Under the pieces are notes generated by a model that did not search any database, was not told the DNA's origin, and saw only the letters and a list, made by a program, of their open reading frames with translations. DNA of 25,004 nucleotides from assembly GCF_900766215.1 (NCBI RefSeq), contig NZ_CAAFUQ010000010.1, positions 1 through 25,004 of the forward strand, written 5' to 3'. This DNA comes from an uncultured Finegoldia sp. (GTDB taxonomy: Bacteria > Bacillota > Clostridia > Tissierellales > Peptoniphilaceae). Of the stretch, positions 7,714-14,364 are shown one piece after another. The first letter of the stretch is position 1, and each line of letters begins with the position of its first letter. The position numbers and the translations under genes are program-made.

Positions 7714-7866
7714 ATGTACAAAAAATTTATTCATAGCCGTATATTTTCAGTTATGATTTTATTTCTGTCTGTTGGGATGATTTATTACGGCTACAACAAC
7801 GGCGAAGTAAAAGTTGTGTTGGATAAGGCTATAAGAATTTGCATGGAGTGTATTGGAATTGGATAA
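7714..7866 (+). CDS. Small CXXC membrane protein (CD1871A-like), 50 residues
   Basis: A 50-codon gene lies between the lipoprotein and the Fe-S protein. It encodes a short basic N-terminus (MYKKFIHSR), one membrane segment (about residues 10-26), a short polar part and the C-terminal tail CMECIGIG with a CXXC pair at residues 43 and 46. This matches what I know as the CD1871A family of CXXC-containing small proteins, which typically end in C-x-x-C-I-G-I-G and occur beside TlpA-like and 4Fe-4S proteins in Clostridia. Its function is not established; a role as a thiol shuttle or anchoring subunit for the neighbours is inference. AGGTG at 7703-7707 is a weak RBS six bases before the ATG. The next gene begins inside its last codons. 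Confidence 0.78.
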   Translation: MYKKFIHSRIFSVMILFLSVGMIYYGYNNGEVKVVLDKAIRICMECIGIG

Positions 7867-8755
7867 GATTAAAGATTTACTAAGCTTTGGAATGAAGAAA
7901 AACAGATATAAAATAATGGATAATTTCAGACACGCTTTCCAATCGCTGTGGTTTTTGATTACAAATTCTTATGTAGAAGGTTTTAAAACCGGAAAGATTT
8001 ACGGTGGAAATCTCAAGAAAATTTGCGTTCCGGGGATGAATTGTTATTCCTGCCCCGGAGCCAAAGGGTCTTGCCCGATTGGTTCATTACAAGCTGTAAT
8101 TGGAAACTCTAATTTTAAATTTAGCTATTACATAGTCGGATTTTTATTTTTTATTGGAGCTTTGATGGGAAGATTTGTGTGTGGATGGTTGTGTCCGTTT
8201 GGATTGATTCAAGATTTGTTATACAAAATCCCTTTCTTCAAAAAGATAAAAACTTTTAAATACGATAAACATTTGAGAAAATTAAAATATTTTATTTTGC
8301 TAATTTTTGTAATAATTTTGCCGATGTTTGTGGTGGATATTTTGGGACAAGGCTCTCCGTATTTTTGCAAACTGATTTGCCCGATAGGAATGCTTGAAGG
8401 AGGAATTCCTCTCGTATTACTCAACAAAAGTATGAGAGGAGCGATTGGATTTTTGTATTATTGGAAGGGAACTATTCTGATACTTACGATTTTACTTTCA
8501 ATAATGATTTACAGACCTTTCTGCAAATATATTTGTCCTTTGGGTGCTATTTATTCATTTTTCAATCCGATTTCTATTTTTAAATATAGATTGGACAAAG
8601 ACAAATGTATTAGTTGTGGAAAGTGCAAGAAAGTTTGCCAAATGAACGTAGATCCTACGAAAAATTGCAATCATAAGGAATGTATTAGATGTGCAAGATG
8701 CAAAAATGCCTGCCCTGTTGATGCGATAAGCTGTGGAATAAAAGATGAAAATTAA
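7853..8755 (+). CDS. NapH/MauN-like polytopic membrane protein with 4Fe-4S ferredoxin domain
   Basis: A 300-residue membrane electron carrier. It contains an N-terminal cysteine patch (GMNCYSCPGAKGSCPIG, about residues 61-78), three membrane-edge CxxxCP motifs (CGWLCPFG, CKLICPIG, CKYICPLG) typical of the NapH/RnfA-associated 4Fe-4S family, and a C-terminal double ferredoxin domain (CISCGKCKKVC and CIRCARCKNACP) facing the cytoplasm. Such proteins pass electrons across or along the membrane between quinol or ferredoxin pools and a partner; here the partner is probably the TlpA-like lipoprotein. The start is ambiguous: TTG at 7853 is four bases from GGAG (7845-7848), and TTG at 7859 is ten bases away. 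Both overlap the small CXXC gene, indicating tight coupling. Confidence 0.85.
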   Translation: MELDKIKDLLSFGMKKNRYKIMDNFRHAFQSLWFLITNSYVEGFKTGKIYGGNLKKICVPGMNCYSCPGAKGSCPIGSLQAVIGNSNFKFSYYIVGFLFFIGALMGRFVCGWLCPFGLIQDLLYKIPFFKKIKTFKYDKHLRKLKYFILLIFVIILPMFVVDILGQGSPYFCKLICPIGMLEGGIPLVLLNKSMRGAIGFLYYWKGTILILTILLSIMIYRPFCKYICPLGAIYSFFNPISIFKYRLDKDKCISCGKCKKVCQMNVDPTKNCNHKECIRCARCKNACPVDAISCGIKDEN

Positions 8756-8794
8756 TACTCAAAATCATTTATAGAAAGTTTCAATAAATGAATC

Positions 8795-8848
8795 TTGGAA
8801 TTTGTTGTGTCTGTATGATATAATGTTATCGAAAAGATTTTTAGGAGG
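8795..8848 (+). promoter_or_regulatory. Extended -10 promoter and RBS of the rhodanese gene
   Basis: TGA-TATAAT (TATAAT at 8819-8824) is an extended -10 element. TTGGAA at 8795-8800 is a possible -35 with 18-bp spacing. AGGAGG at 8843-8848 lies eight bases before the GTG start. Upstream, TCATTTAT (8765-8772) and ATAAATGA (8784-8791) form an inverted repeat that may be a weak terminator or operator. Confidence 0.65.
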
Positions 8849-8856
8849 AATTTATA

Positions 8857-9627
8857 GTGAAAAAACTTTTATTAACATTAGCTTTAGTATCAGCTTTAAC
8901 TGTTACTGGATGTTCAAATAATTCAGATAAACCAGCTGACAATAATACTAAAACAGAACAAAATGCTGAAAAACCAGCAGAAAAGACTGAAGAAAAAACT
9001 GAAGAAAAAGCAGCCATAAAAGAAATGAAAGGCGCTGATCTTGAAGCAATCGAACAAGACAAGAAGAAAAAAGAAACTGTATTGGTTGTTGACGTTAGAA
9101 GCAAAGAAGAATACGACCAAGGTCATGTTAAATGGGCTATCAATATGCCAATCGACACTTTTGAACAAGAAGTTTCTAAGTTAGATGCTTACAAAGATAA
9201 AGCTGTAATCACAGTTTGCAACAGTGGTAAAAAGAGCCAACAAGCTGCTGAAATTTTAGTAAATAACGGATTCAAAGATGTTACAAATGCAGAAGGCGTT
9301 AAGAAATTTGAATACAAATTAGTTAAATTCGCTAACGTTTTACCAGAAGATTTAGTAAAAGCATCTGAAGATACTAATAACGTAATAGTTGATGTTAGAG
9401 ATAAAAAAGATTATGATGCAGGTCATATCAAAAATGCAATTAACATTCCATTAGATGAAGCAGATGCAAGATTATCAGAAATTCCTACAGATAAACCAGT
9501 TTACACTTATTGCTATTCTGGAAACAAATCTGGTCAATTAGCACAAAAACTAATCGACAGAGGAAACAAAGACGTATTCAACTCTTTGGATGGAACTAAA
9601 GAACACGACTACGAATTAGTAAAATAG
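8857..9627 (+). CDS. Tandem-rhodanese lipoprotein
   Basis: A 256-residue exported protein with two rhodanese domains. The GTG start is fixed by AGGAGG at 8843-8848. The signal peptide ends in a lipobox with the lipidated cysteine at residue 19 (VTGC). A charged Lys/Glu linker with a KTEE repeat leads to domain one (about 57-155: VDVRSKEEYDQGHVKWAINMP, active-site loop CNSGKKS with C121) and domain two (about 157-255: VDVRDKKDYDAGHIKNAINIP, loop CYSGNKS with C219). Both catalytic cysteines are intact, so both domains could carry a persulfide outside the membrane. Rhodaneses move sulfane sulfur (or selenium) between donor and acceptor thiols. The terminator after it, and the lack of a new promoter, tie it to the radical-SAM operon downstream. 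Confidence 0.9.
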   Translation: MKKLLLTLALVSALTVTGCSNNSDKPADNNTKTEQNAEKPAEKTEEKTEEKAAIKEMKGADLEAIEQDKKKKETVLVVDVRSKEEYDQGHVKWAINMPIDTFEQEVSKLDAYKDKAVITVCNSGKKSQQAAEILVNNGFKDVTNAEGVKKFEYKLVKFANVLPEDLVKASEDTNNVIVDVRDKKDYDAGHIKNAINIPLDEADARLSEIPTDKPVYTYCYSGNKSGQLAQKLIDRGNKDVFNSLDGTKEHDYELVK

Positions 9628-9641
9628 TTTTTTAAATTAAT

Positions 9642-9669
9642 GCGGCTCAGAATATGGGCCGCTTTTTTT
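9642..9669 (+). terminator. Terminator or attenuator between rhodanese and the rSAM operon
   Basis: GCGGCTC (9642-9648) pairs with GGGCCGC (9656-9662), with one G-T pair and loop AGAATAT, followed by seven Ts. It ends only twelve bases before the next ATG at 9682, leaving no space for a separate promoter. Confidence 0.8.
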
Positions 9670-9681
9670 ACAGGAGATTGA

Positions 9682-11163
9682 ATGAACGCAGTAATTTTAA
9701 TGACTAAAATTCCAAATAAAAATTCTAAAACAAGATTATCTACAATTTTATCTGAAGAACAAAGGATAAAACTCAGTAGCAACTTGATTGACAATAACTT
9801 AAATATTCTCAAAAATCACAAAGTTTTTTTGTCTCTAACGCCAGATGAATTATTTGCCGATTACACGAAGAATTCTCATTATGATTGCATCAGACAAATT
9901 GGAGATGATATCGGTCAAAGGATGAATAATTCGATAAAAGAAGTTTTGTCATGTGGATATTCTAAGGTTATTTTAATCGGATCAGACATCATTGATTTTG
10001 ATGGTGAAATTTTCGATGAAGCTTTTGATAAATTAGACACCAATGATGTAGTATTCAGTCCTACTGAAGACGGCGGTTATAGTCTCATTGGAATGAAAAA
10101 AGCGCACGACGTGTTGTTTGAGAATAAAAAATATTCAAATCCTAATGTAGAAAACGATTTGGAAAATAGTTTGATTGAACATGATTTGTCTTATTATAAA
10201 CTGAAAGAAACCCATGATATTGACACTGACATTGATTTTGTAAAATACATATCACAATCTGAAAATGTGAAGTTACTTGGTAAAGGCGAGTACAATTCGA
10301 ACTATCTGATAGATGATGATTATTTGATAAGAATTGCGCGTGGATCACAAATGCATTTGGATAATCAAATTGAATACGAGTATAATGCGCTCAAGTTTTT
10401 AGAAAAATCAAATGTAACTGCCAAGGTTTACGATTTGAAAAAGGATAAATTATCGGGGATTTCTTATCTTACGGAAGAATATTTAATAGGAAGGGATTTG
10501 GATTATCATACTGATTTAAAAATCGCAGCATATTTGCTTTCACAAATCCACTCATTAGATGTGACAGGACAAGATTTTATAAAAGCAGGCAGTCCTTTTA
10601 ATATGATGTTCGACGAATTTACACAGATGTTTTCTCATTATCAAAAATGGGATAAGAAAAACAATGCAACTGAAGAAAAGATTTCGAATATGCTAAAATA
10701 CATCAAAAATTTAGGGCTTGATTCTACACTTGAAAATCCATGTCTTATCAATACTGAACTCAATAATAAAAATTTTATAATTGGAGATAAATCTTATATT
10801 ATAGATTGGGAAAAACCGATTATAGGAGAGCGTGAACAAGATTTAGCGCATTTTTTGGCACCAACGACGACTTTTTGGAAAACAGATGTAATATTTGATA
10901 TGGACACAATAGATGATTTCTTAAATGAATACGACAAATTATCAAAAATAAAAGTCGATAGGAAAAAATTCGTAAAATATTTGCTGTTCACATGTCTAAG
11001 AGGAATAACTTGGTGTTCAATGGCATATACTCAATACGTGGATGAGAATAGAGATAGTGGATTTACCTTTGAAAAGATAAAAGCATATTTGTCTGATGAA
11101 TTTTTGGATAATATATGGGAGTTTATAAAAGCGAATGATTTCAGTAATAGTGCCAGTGTATAA
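9682..11163 (+). CDS. DUF2064 (TIGR04282-type) transferase fused to an APH-like phosphotransferase domain
   Basis: A 493-residue fusion. Residues about 1-195 are a GT-A-fold transferase of the DUF2064/TIGR04282 kind (rSAM/selenodomain-associated transferase 1, also called arsenosugar biosynthesis glycosyltransferase): TKIPNKNSKTRLS, then LIGSDIIDFDG and SPTEDGGYSLIGMKK. Residues about 200-490 resemble aminoglycoside/choline phosphotransferases: a nucleotide-binding start (LLGKGEYNSNYLI), a middle ending in LLSQIHSLD, and YIIDWEKPIIGEREQDLAHF for the metal-binding Asp (D375). The catalytic loop, normally HxDxxxxN, reads NTELNNKN (357-364), with Asn for His and Glu for Asp. AGGAG at 9672-9676 sets the start. 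The substrate is unknown; a sugar or nucleotide activated, then transferred, is inference. Confidence 0.82.
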   Translation: MNAVILMTKIPNKNSKTRLSTILSEEQRIKLSSNLIDNNLNILKNHKVFLSLTPDELFADYTKNSHYDCIRQIGDDIGQRMNNSIKEVLSCGYSKVILIGSDIIDFDGEIFDEAFDKLDTNDVVFSPTEDGGYSLIGMKKAHDVLFENKKYSNPNVENDLENSLIEHDLSYYKLKETHDIDTDIDFVKYISQSENVKLLGKGEYNSNYLIDDDYLIRIARGSQMHLDNQIEYEYNALKFLEKSNVTAKVYDLKKDKLSGISYLTEEYLIGRDLDYHTDLKIAAYLLSQIHSLDVTGQDFIKAGSPFNMMFDEFTQMFSHYQKWDKKNNATEEKISNMLKYIKNLGLDSTLENPCLINTELNNKNFIIGDKSYIIDWEKPIIGEREQDLAHFLAPTTTFWKTDVIFDMDTIDDFLNEYDKLSKIKVDRKKFVKYLLFTCLRGITWCSMAYTQYVDENRDSGFTFEKIKAYLSDEFLDNIWEFIKANDFSNSASV

Positions 11164-11797
11164 TGAATCTGACAAAATCGATAGATTCATCGACCACCTG
11201 GATGTTTTTGATGATGAGTTTGAGGTGATTTTCAGCGTAAGTGGAGATGACGACACGTTTGAAAAAATCAGAGACAGAGGATATTATCCAATTAGAAGTA
11301 TCAAGGGTCGTGGCAATCAAATTATAAATGGAATTGCAAATTCAAACGGGGAAATAATTCTGATTCTTCACGCGGATACTTTCTTCAAAGGAAATCCAAA
11401 AGAAGAAATCAAATCTATTTTACAAAATTATAAAATGGGTTGTTTCAGCATTTCGTTTGTTCCAAAACAGTTCATAATGCAAATTGTCGCATTTAATTCC
11501 AGCAATCGTGTCAGACAAAGAAACATTGCTTTTGGTGATCAGGGGATGTTTTTTACGAGAGAGTTTTACGACGAGATGGGTGGATTCAAAAACATAGATT
11601 TAATGGAAGATTACGATTTTTCGATTAGGGTAAAGGAAAAAGGATACAAAATCTTCCTATCAAAAATGAAGATATATTCTTCATCGCGTAGATTTCAAGA
11701 AAATGGTCCTTTTAGGACTATGTGGATGATGCAAAAATGCCAATATATGTATCGCAAGGGGGAAAGCGTAGATGATATCAAACAAAAGTACAAATGA
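11135..11797 (+). CDS. GT2-family transferase, rSAM/selenodomain-associated (TIGR04283-type)
   Basis: A 220-residue GT-A-fold glycosyltransferase. It opens with SVIVPVYNESDKIDRFIDHL, carries the short-form middle IKGRGNQIINGIANSNGEIILILHADTFF (KGRxxQxNxGxxxAxGxxLxxLHADT is the mark of transferase 2 of this cluster type), and FGDQGMFFTREFYDEMGGF with the MEDYDFSIRV motif. HAD takes the place of the usual DXD metal site. It lies in the cytoplasm with no membrane segment. The ATG lies inside the preceding fusion gene (29-base overlap), with GGGAG at 11117-11121, so the two transferases are translationally coupled. They occur together in many bacteria beside an ArsS-like radical SAM protein. The sugar donor and acceptor are not known from sequence. 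Confidence 0.87.
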   Translation: MISVIVPVYNESDKIDRFIDHLDVFDDEFEVIFSVSGDDDTFEKIRDRGYYPIRSIKGRGNQIINGIANSNGEIILILHADTFFKGNPKEEIKSILQNYKMGCFSISFVPKQFIMQIVAFNSSNRVRQRNIAFGDQGMFFTREFYDEMGGFKNIDLMEDYDFSIRVKEKGYKIFLSKMKIYSSSRRFQENGPFRTMWMMQKCQYMYRKGESVDDIKQKYK

Positions 11798-12719
11798 TTA
11801 CTTACAAGAAGTAAAAGACAAGTGTATTGAATGTGGTAAATGCACGAAATGTTGTCCATTTTTGACAAAGTACAAGATTAATTTGAAAGATTTTGCAGAC
11901 AGACAAGACTTGGCATTTTCTTGTTTCTTGTGTCAAAAATGCAAAGCGGTGTGTCCGGTTGATTTGGATGGAAAAAAGATTTCTCTTATTTTAAGAAAAC
12001 AAAATCCTAAATTCGAATCTGTGAAAAAACAAAAAGAAAATTATTTCTTCAAAAACAAATCTAAAAGAAAAACAAAAGATTTGTTGTATTTGGGCTGTAA
12101 TTTCCCAGCATTTTATCCAGATACTACAAAATATTTAATGGAATTGTTCAACAAAGAAGGATTTGATTATTCAATTGATTGTTGCAATCTTCCAAGTGAT
12201 TATACGGGATTTGAAAATAATTATATGGAAAGATTTGAAAAAGAACTCAAAGATAAAGAAGTGGAAAGAATTGTGTGCGTTTGTCCAAATTGTTTCCACA
12301 AATTTTACAAAAATTTGTCGGTTGAAGTTATTACGATTTTCAAATGGCTTGAAGAAAGAGATATGATACAAGACATTGATGAGGAAGTAAATGTGTTCTT
12401 CCCATGCTCTGACAGATATAATCACATAATTTTTGAAGAAATCAAAAGACATATCAAAGGATTTAACAATAAATACATAAGTACAAACTGCTGTGGAGCA
12501 GGTGGAATTGCAGGAAAAAGCGAAAAAGACATCGCAACTCAAATGCAAAACTCCATTAAAAACGAAAAAATGTATACTTATTGTGCGACTTGTTCATCCA
12601 AGTTTGTGGCACATAATGAAGTGCACCATTTTGTAAGTAAAATGGTTGGTATAGATGAAAAATGCGATCCAAGCTTTTTCAAAAATGCATTAAAAGGAAA
12701 AATTAGGGGGAGAAAATGA
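11772..12719 (+). CDS. HdrB/GlpC-like (Fe-S)-binding oxidoreductase subunit with two CCG domains
   Basis: A 315-residue cytoplasmic Fe-S protein. Two 4Fe-4S ferredoxin motifs open it (C18, C21, C24, C28 and C51, C54, C57, C61). Two cysteine-rich CCG (DUF224) domains follow, each with its full set: LGC, DCC and CPNC in the first, PCS, NCCGAGG and CATC in the second. In heterodisulfide reductase HdrB such domains bind non-cubane 4Fe-4S clusters and cleave disulfides; in GlpC and lactate-utilisation proteins they pass electrons. The start at 11772 has GGGGGAAAG just upstream and lies in the last codons of the glycosyltransferase gene. It ends in a four-base ATGA overlap with the radical SAM gene, so it is likely its electron donor or a redox partner (inference). 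Confidence 0.87.
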   Translation: MISNKSTNDYLQEVKDKCIECGKCTKCCPFLTKYKINLKDFADRQDLAFSCFLCQKCKAVCPVDLDGKKISLILRKQNPKFESVKKQKENYFFKNKSKRKTKDLLYLGCNFPAFYPDTTKYLMELFNKEGFDYSIDCCNLPSDYTGFENNYMERFEKELKDKEVERIVCVCPNCFHKFYKNLSVEVITIFKWLEERDMIQDIDEEVNVFFPCSDRYNHIIFEEIKRHIKGFNNKYISTNCCGAGGIAGKSEKDIATQMQNSIKNEKMYTYCATCSSKFVAHNEVHHFVSKMVGIDEKCDPSFFKNALKGKIRGRK

Positions 12720-13636
12720 GATTCGAAGATAGAATTTCTGAAAAATATAAAACAACTGGCGATATCACAACACTACAATTAAACATTACTGAAAAATGTA
12801 ATTTGCGTTGTAAACACTGCCACGTTATGAAGAACAGCGAAAACTTAGAAATGAGCAAAGAAACTATGGAAGATTGCTTGAAGTTTTTGGATAACCACAA
12901 GATGAAAACTGTGGATATAACAGGGGGAGAGCCAACAACACATCCAGAAATTGTGTGGTTTATGAAAGAATGTTTGAAAAGAGTAGACGAACTTATTATT
13001 AGAACAAATGCAACAGATATCGAAAAAAACAAGGAATTAATGGATTTGTTTGATAAAGAAAAAATCAAAATCGTCGTATCTCTTCCTTGCTACACACAAG
13101 ACAATGTAGATAGTCAAAGAGGAGATGGCGTATACGACAAAGTCATTGCTAACTTAAAGAAACTTAATGAAATGGGCTATGGAACTGAAAAAGAATTGGA
13201 CTTGGTTTACAATCCACTTGGTGGATTCTTACCACCAGAACAATCCAATCTTCAATCTGATTATGAACGCGAATTGAAAAAGAAAAATGTTGTATTCAAT
13301 AATTTGTTCACTATTACAAATATGCCTATTGGATATTTCAAAGATTTTTTAATTGAAAAAGGCGAATACGAAGATTACATGAAATTGTTGGAAGATAATT
13401 ACAATGAAGAAACTTGTGAAAATATAATGTGCAGATTCCAAATTTCTGTAGATAGTTTGGGAAATCTTCACGATTGCGACTTCCACTTAGCGGAAAAAGT
13501 CCCAATGAAAGACTACACAAACATCAAGGATTTAATCGATGTGAAGGATTTGTCCAGAGAAATCGTGTGGAAAGATTACTGCTACGGTTGTACTGCAGGA
13601 AGTGGATCAAGTTGTGGAGGTGCATTGGATGAGTAA
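12716..13636 (+). CDS. ArsS-like radical SAM/Cys-rich domain protein (TIGR04167-type)
   Basis: A 306-residue radical SAM enzyme. The 4Fe-4S motif is C28-x3-C32-x2-C35 (EKCNLRCKHCH), followed by the SAM-binding DITGGEPTTHPEI. The C-terminal part carries cysteines in ENIMCRF and DCDFHL, and the tail YCYGCTAGSGSSCGGALDE with C289, C292 and C300, the signature of the DUF3641/ArsS family. ArsS enzymes are known to form the 5'-deoxyadenosyl-arsenic bond in arsenosugar biosynthesis; the family was also named for selenocysteine in this tail. Here all tail positions are ordinary TGT or TGC codons, with no in-frame TGA. AGGGGG at 12705-12710 sets the start. The product here is not established, because no arsenic methyltransferase is near. 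Confidence 0.88.
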   Translation: MRFEDRISEKYKTTGDITTLQLNITEKCNLRCKHCHVMKNSENLEMSKETMEDCLKFLDNHKMKTVDITGGEPTTHPEIVWFMKECLKRVDELIIRTNATDIEKNKELMDLFDKEKIKIVVSLPCYTQDNVDSQRGDGVYDKVIANLKKLNEMGYGTEKELDLVYNPLGGFLPPEQSNLQSDYERELKKKNVVFNNLFTITNMPIGYFKDFLIEKGEYEDYMKLLEDNYNEETCENIMCRFQISVDSLGNLHDCDFHLAEKVPMKDYTNIKDLIDVKDLSREIVWKDYCYGCTAGSGSSCGGALDE

Positions 13637-14069
13637 ATTAACTAACGAAGAAATTTGGCAACAATTTACAGAAGGAATAGATTGTGCGCAAGTAGTTTTG
13701 AGATATTTCGCAGATGATTTGGGAGTGGACAAGGAACTTGTTACAAAAATTGCATCACCATTTACAGGTGGAATGTACAAAGGAATGACTTGTGGAGCAG
13801 TAACTGGTGCATACATGGTTTTAGGAATCAAATACGGACATTCAAAGCCGAATGAAGGCGAAAAGAAAGTTGAATTAGTAAAAAAAATGTTCGAATTCGA
13901 TACCAAATTCAAAGAAAAACAATCTACGATAATTTGTGAAGAAATATTGGGAGATAATATAGCAGAAAATCTTGAAAAAATCGAACAAGAAAACACGATG
14001 CATAGAAAATGTCCACAAGCTGTGAACGATGCAATAGATATATTAGAGGAAATGTTTGAAGAAAAATAA
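13629..14069 (+). CDS. C_GCAxxG_C_C family redox protein
   Basis: A 146-residue protein of the C_GCAxxG_C_C family (about 120-150 residues, of unknown biochemical role, often beside redox genes). The conserved cysteines are in the order DCAQVVL, the glycine-rich GMTCGAVTGAYMVLG, CEEILG and KCPQAV. The start at 13629 gives an eight-base overlap with the radical SAM gene (ATGAGTAA); an earlier in-frame ATG at 13602 would read back over the Cys-rich tail and is less likely. It is the last gene of the operon, followed by a terminator. The recurrent pairing with radical SAM and Fe-S proteins suggests metal or chalcogen handling, which is inference only. Confidence 0.88.
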   Translation: MSKLTNEEIWQQFTEGIDCAQVVLRYFADDLGVDKELVTKIASPFTGGMYKGMTCGAVTGAYMVLGIKYGHSKPNEGEKKVELVKKMFEFDTKFKEKQSTIICEEILGDNIAENLEKIEQENTMHRKCPQAVNDAIDILEEMFEEK

Positions 14070-14075
14070 AATGAG

Positions 14076-14105
14076 AGCTGTCTACTTTGGTAGGCAGCTT
14101 TTTTA
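14076..14105 (+). terminator. Terminator of the rSAM operon
   Basis: AGCTGTCTAC (14076-14085) pairs with GTAGGCAGCT (14090-14099) with one G-T pair, loop TTTG, then TTTTTT. It ends the 9682-14069 operon. Confidence 0.85.
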
Positions 14106-14176
14106 GGTTAATATTTAAAAATCTAATGCACGAATATCTAGACTCCAAAAATTGTAGATTTCTAAATCTCAAAATC

Positions 14177-14219
14177 CTAAAATCGCAAACTCGCTTACGC
14201 TCAAACAGTGCGATTTTAG
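14177..14219. repeat. Perfect 11-bp inverted repeat with GC-rich 21-base loop
   Basis: CTAAAATCGCA (14177-14187) and TGCGATTTTAG (14209-14219) are perfect inverted copies around a 21-base loop that contains CTCGCTTACGCTC. ATTTTTTC follows on the + strand, so it could act as a second terminator. It might equally be a copy of a dispersed palindromic repeat; copy number cannot be judged here. The rest of 14106-14364 is AT-rich and holds nothing else apart from the promoter at its end. Confidence 0.5.
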
Positions 14220-14327
14220 CCGGATTTTTTCTGTTTGAAATCAAGTCAATTTTTTCCGTATGATATTCTTAGCATTAGGATTTTAAAACACCTTATTCTC
14301 TACCTATCAATATTTCTATTTAAATGA

Positions 14328-14358
14328 TGATATAATACAAGTAGTAAATGAAAGAGAG
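14328..14358 (+). promoter_or_regulatory. Extended -10 promoter of the COG2509 flavoprotein gene
   Basis: TGA-TATAAT (TATAAT at 14331-14336) forms an extended -10 element with no clear -35 box. GAGAG at 14354-14358 is the RBS, six bases before the ATG at 14365. Confidence 0.6.
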
Positions 14359-14364
14359 AAAATT

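Noticed and set aside
8941..9012. Possible short tandem repeat array in the rhodanese gene
   Set aside because: The repeated bases only encode a Lys/Glu-rich linker (KTEE repeated twice) and do not form a longer array.
13575..13636. Selenocysteine in the ArsS-like tail
   Set aside because: The tail positions are TGT/TGC and no in-frame TGA occurs before the TAA stop at 13634-13636.
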